From DSUN01 sp035527715 (GTDB lineage Bacteria; Planctomycetota; PUPC01; DSUN01): DNA of 9,585 nucleotides. Below the pieces are notes generated by a model, which was not told where the DNA came from, did not search any database, and saw nothing but the letters and a program-made list of their open reading frames with translations. The stretch lies in assembly GCA_035527715.1 (NCBI GenBank), contig DATKZY010000006.1:1-9585 (forward strand), given 5' to 3'. The translations under genes and the position numbers were made by a program. The first letter of the stretch is position 1; every line of letters begins with the position of its first letter. Positions 8,644 through 9,585 of this stretch are shown in pieces.

Positions 8644-8672
8644 AGTGTAGCAGAGGCCGCCGCCGGTTTCAA
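8644..8672 (-). promoter_or_regulatory. Predicted promoter of the MFS-lgt operon
   Basis: On the minus strand, TTGAAA (8667-8672) and TACACT (8644-8649) are 17 nt apart. It lies between the upstream terminator (8691-8721) and the MFS start, so the MFS gene has its own promoter. Start site would be near 8637, giving a leader of about 40 nt. Confidence 0.65.
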
Positions 8673-8690
8673 CGCAGGCCGGCCCCCATG

Positions 8691-8721
8691 AAAAAACGCG
8701 GCCTGCCGAAGCAGGCCGCGT
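8691..8721 (-). terminator. Intrinsic terminator of the permease gene
   Basis: The minus strand forms CGCGGCCTGC-TTCG-GCAGGCCGCG, a perfect 10-bp GC-rich stem with a very stable TTCG tetraloop, followed directly by TTTTTT. It begins 25 nt after the permease stop codon. On the plus strand there is no T-run, so it acts for the minus strand only. Confidence 0.93.
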
Positions 8722-8746
8722 GGGGTTCCGGCAGCATCGCTGCGGG

Positions 8747-9585
8747 TCACTTGCCGGCAGCGGGCATCTGGAGGGTCTTGGACTGGAGGCCCGCCTTGGC
8801 GAGGACGACGTAGAGGATGAAGCCGACGACGAAGGCCGCCACGGGCGGGCAAGGGACCTTGCCTGCGAGGGGCGGGATGAAGTCGGCGGCGCCGACGGCG
8901 AAGCCGACGATCCACGAGATCCAGCCGGCGGGGTTGAAGCTCGCCCGCGGGCCAGCCCACTTGCGGCCCGCCAGCAGGTAGTCGGCCATCATCGCGCCGC
9001 ACACGGGGCCGAACGAGGCGCCGATGATCGAGAAGACCCCGATGGCGTTGCCGGCCCAGCCGGTGACGGCCAGGACGATGGCGACGAGGGTGCCGATGCC
9101 ACACGAGATGAACGGGTTGACCTTCGGCAGCGTGGTCTTGAAGCTGTTGGCCGCGATGAAGGCGGAGAAGCAGGCGGGCGGGAAGGCCGCGATGGCCAGC
9201 AGGTACATGAGGATGGGGGCCGCCTTCGCGCCCACGATGGCGCCCATCAGGCCCGTGGGCTCCATCGCCGCGCCCGCGCCGGCCATCCCGGAGCCGTGAG
9301 CTCCGGCCACGATGAGCAGGGCCATGCCGCCGGCGAAGATCGTCGCAAGGGCGACGCCGAACAGGCCGCCGAGCTGCACGTCCTTGCCGTTGCGGTTGTT
9401 CATCCCGAAGTCGCAGCCCGCGGCGCCCGCGGTGGCGAAGAAGCCGACAATGTAGGTGCCGAGCAGGGCGACGATGGCGAAGGTGCCGAGCGGGGCCTGC
9501 GCCGGTATGGCGGCGCCCTCGGCCGGCGTGAAGGTCGCGCCTTTGGCGACGAGGGCCGCGGGGTCAAACTGGCCGAGGCCGCCAA
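8747..9585 (-). CDS. NCS1-like permease, N-terminus beyond the window edge
   Basis: The reading frame is open from the right edge to the TGA at 8747, giving 278 visible residues. An internal ATG at 9403 is not the start: the 60 codons before it continue the same hydrophobic protein (for example LGTYIVGFFATAGAAG at visible 41-56). At least five hydrophobic stretches are seen. The pattern TAGAAGCDFGMNNR (51-64), then PVCGAMMADYLLAGRKW (191-207) and FNPAGWISWIVGF (214-226), resembles the C-terminal half of the nucleobase:cation symporter-1 family (purine, cytosine, allantoin and related substrates). Substrate is not determinable and the family call is from pattern memory only. It ends at the strong terminator at 8691-8721 and so is transcribed separately from the MFS-lgt pair. 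Confidence 0.72.
   Translation of the reverse strand, partial: GGLGQFDPAALVAKGATFTPAEGAAIPAQAPLGTFAIVALLGTYIVGFFATAGAAGCDFGMNNRNGKDVQLGGLFGVALATIFAGGMALLIVAGAHGSGMAGAGAAMEPTGLMGAIVGAKAAPILMYLLAIAAFPPACFSAFIAANSFKTTLPKVNPFISCGIGTLVAIVLAVTGWAGNAIGVFSIIGASFGPVCGAMMADYLLAGRKWAGPRASFNPAGWISWIVGFAVGAADFIPPLAGKVPCPPVAAFVVGFILYVVLAKAGLQSKTLQMPAAGK

Noticed and set aside
6263..8650. Long plus-strand open frame (795 codons)
   Set aside because: It lies opposite lgt and the MFS gene, has a Glu/Gly/Arg/Ala/His-rich composition typical of antisense frames in GC-rich DNA, and shows no domain.
8747..9403. A complete 218-residue gene starting at the ATG at 9403
   Set aside because: The frame stays open and membrane-like to the window edge, so this ATG is internal to a longer permease.

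Overview
The window looks like a chromosomal segment of a GC-rich member of the Planctomycetota. The evidence is a 16S rRNA gene with planctomycete-type sequence (GGATTAGGCATGCAAGTCG near its 5' end and TAACGAGCGAAACCC in the 1100 region), a 16S gene with no 23S gene beside it, and a Tat-exported Cys-type sulfatase of a kind abundant in that phylum. Class or order cannot be decided by eye.

Layout. Positions 1-388 are non-coding and hold two hairpins and a 156-bp nested palindromic element (161-316). A sulfatase (389-1942, minus) and a secreted protein of unknown function with glycoside-hydrolase-like features (2141-3901, plus) are divergent across a 198-bp intergenic region that carries a good promoter for the sulfatase. 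Next is a ribosomal RNA unit on the minus strand: promoter (5913-5940), leader with boxA (5857-5870), 16S rRNA (about 4186-5739), a spacer with a long hairpin, and tRNA-Ile(GAT) (3920-3996). The unit then stops. There is no tRNA-Ala, 23S or 5S, and 18 bp past the tRNA lies the stop codon of the convergent secreted-protein gene. The last third is all on the minus strand: an NCS1-like permease cut by the right edge, its intrinsic terminator (8691-8721), a new promoter (8644-8672), an MFS transporter with an unusual ~157-residue insert before its last membrane helix, and lgt (prolipoprotein diacylglyceryl transferase) 24 bp behind it.

How the parts work together. The sulfatase and the secreted protein probably form a small exported module acting on a sulfated glycan; this is inferred from exported signals and divergent arrangement. 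The rRNA unit appears functional: the promoter has consensus hexamers, decoding-site bases and anti-Shine-Dalgarno are intact, and leader and spacer arms can form the usual pre-16S processing stem. The MFS-lgt pair is probably one transcript.

The most striking observation is in the 16S rRNA. The near-universal central pseudoknot (E. coli 17-19/916-918) is changed on both strands in a compensatory way, so pairing is kept with different bases. The same changes would weaken binding of common 16S primers. No CRISPR array, phage module, transposase or defence system was seen.
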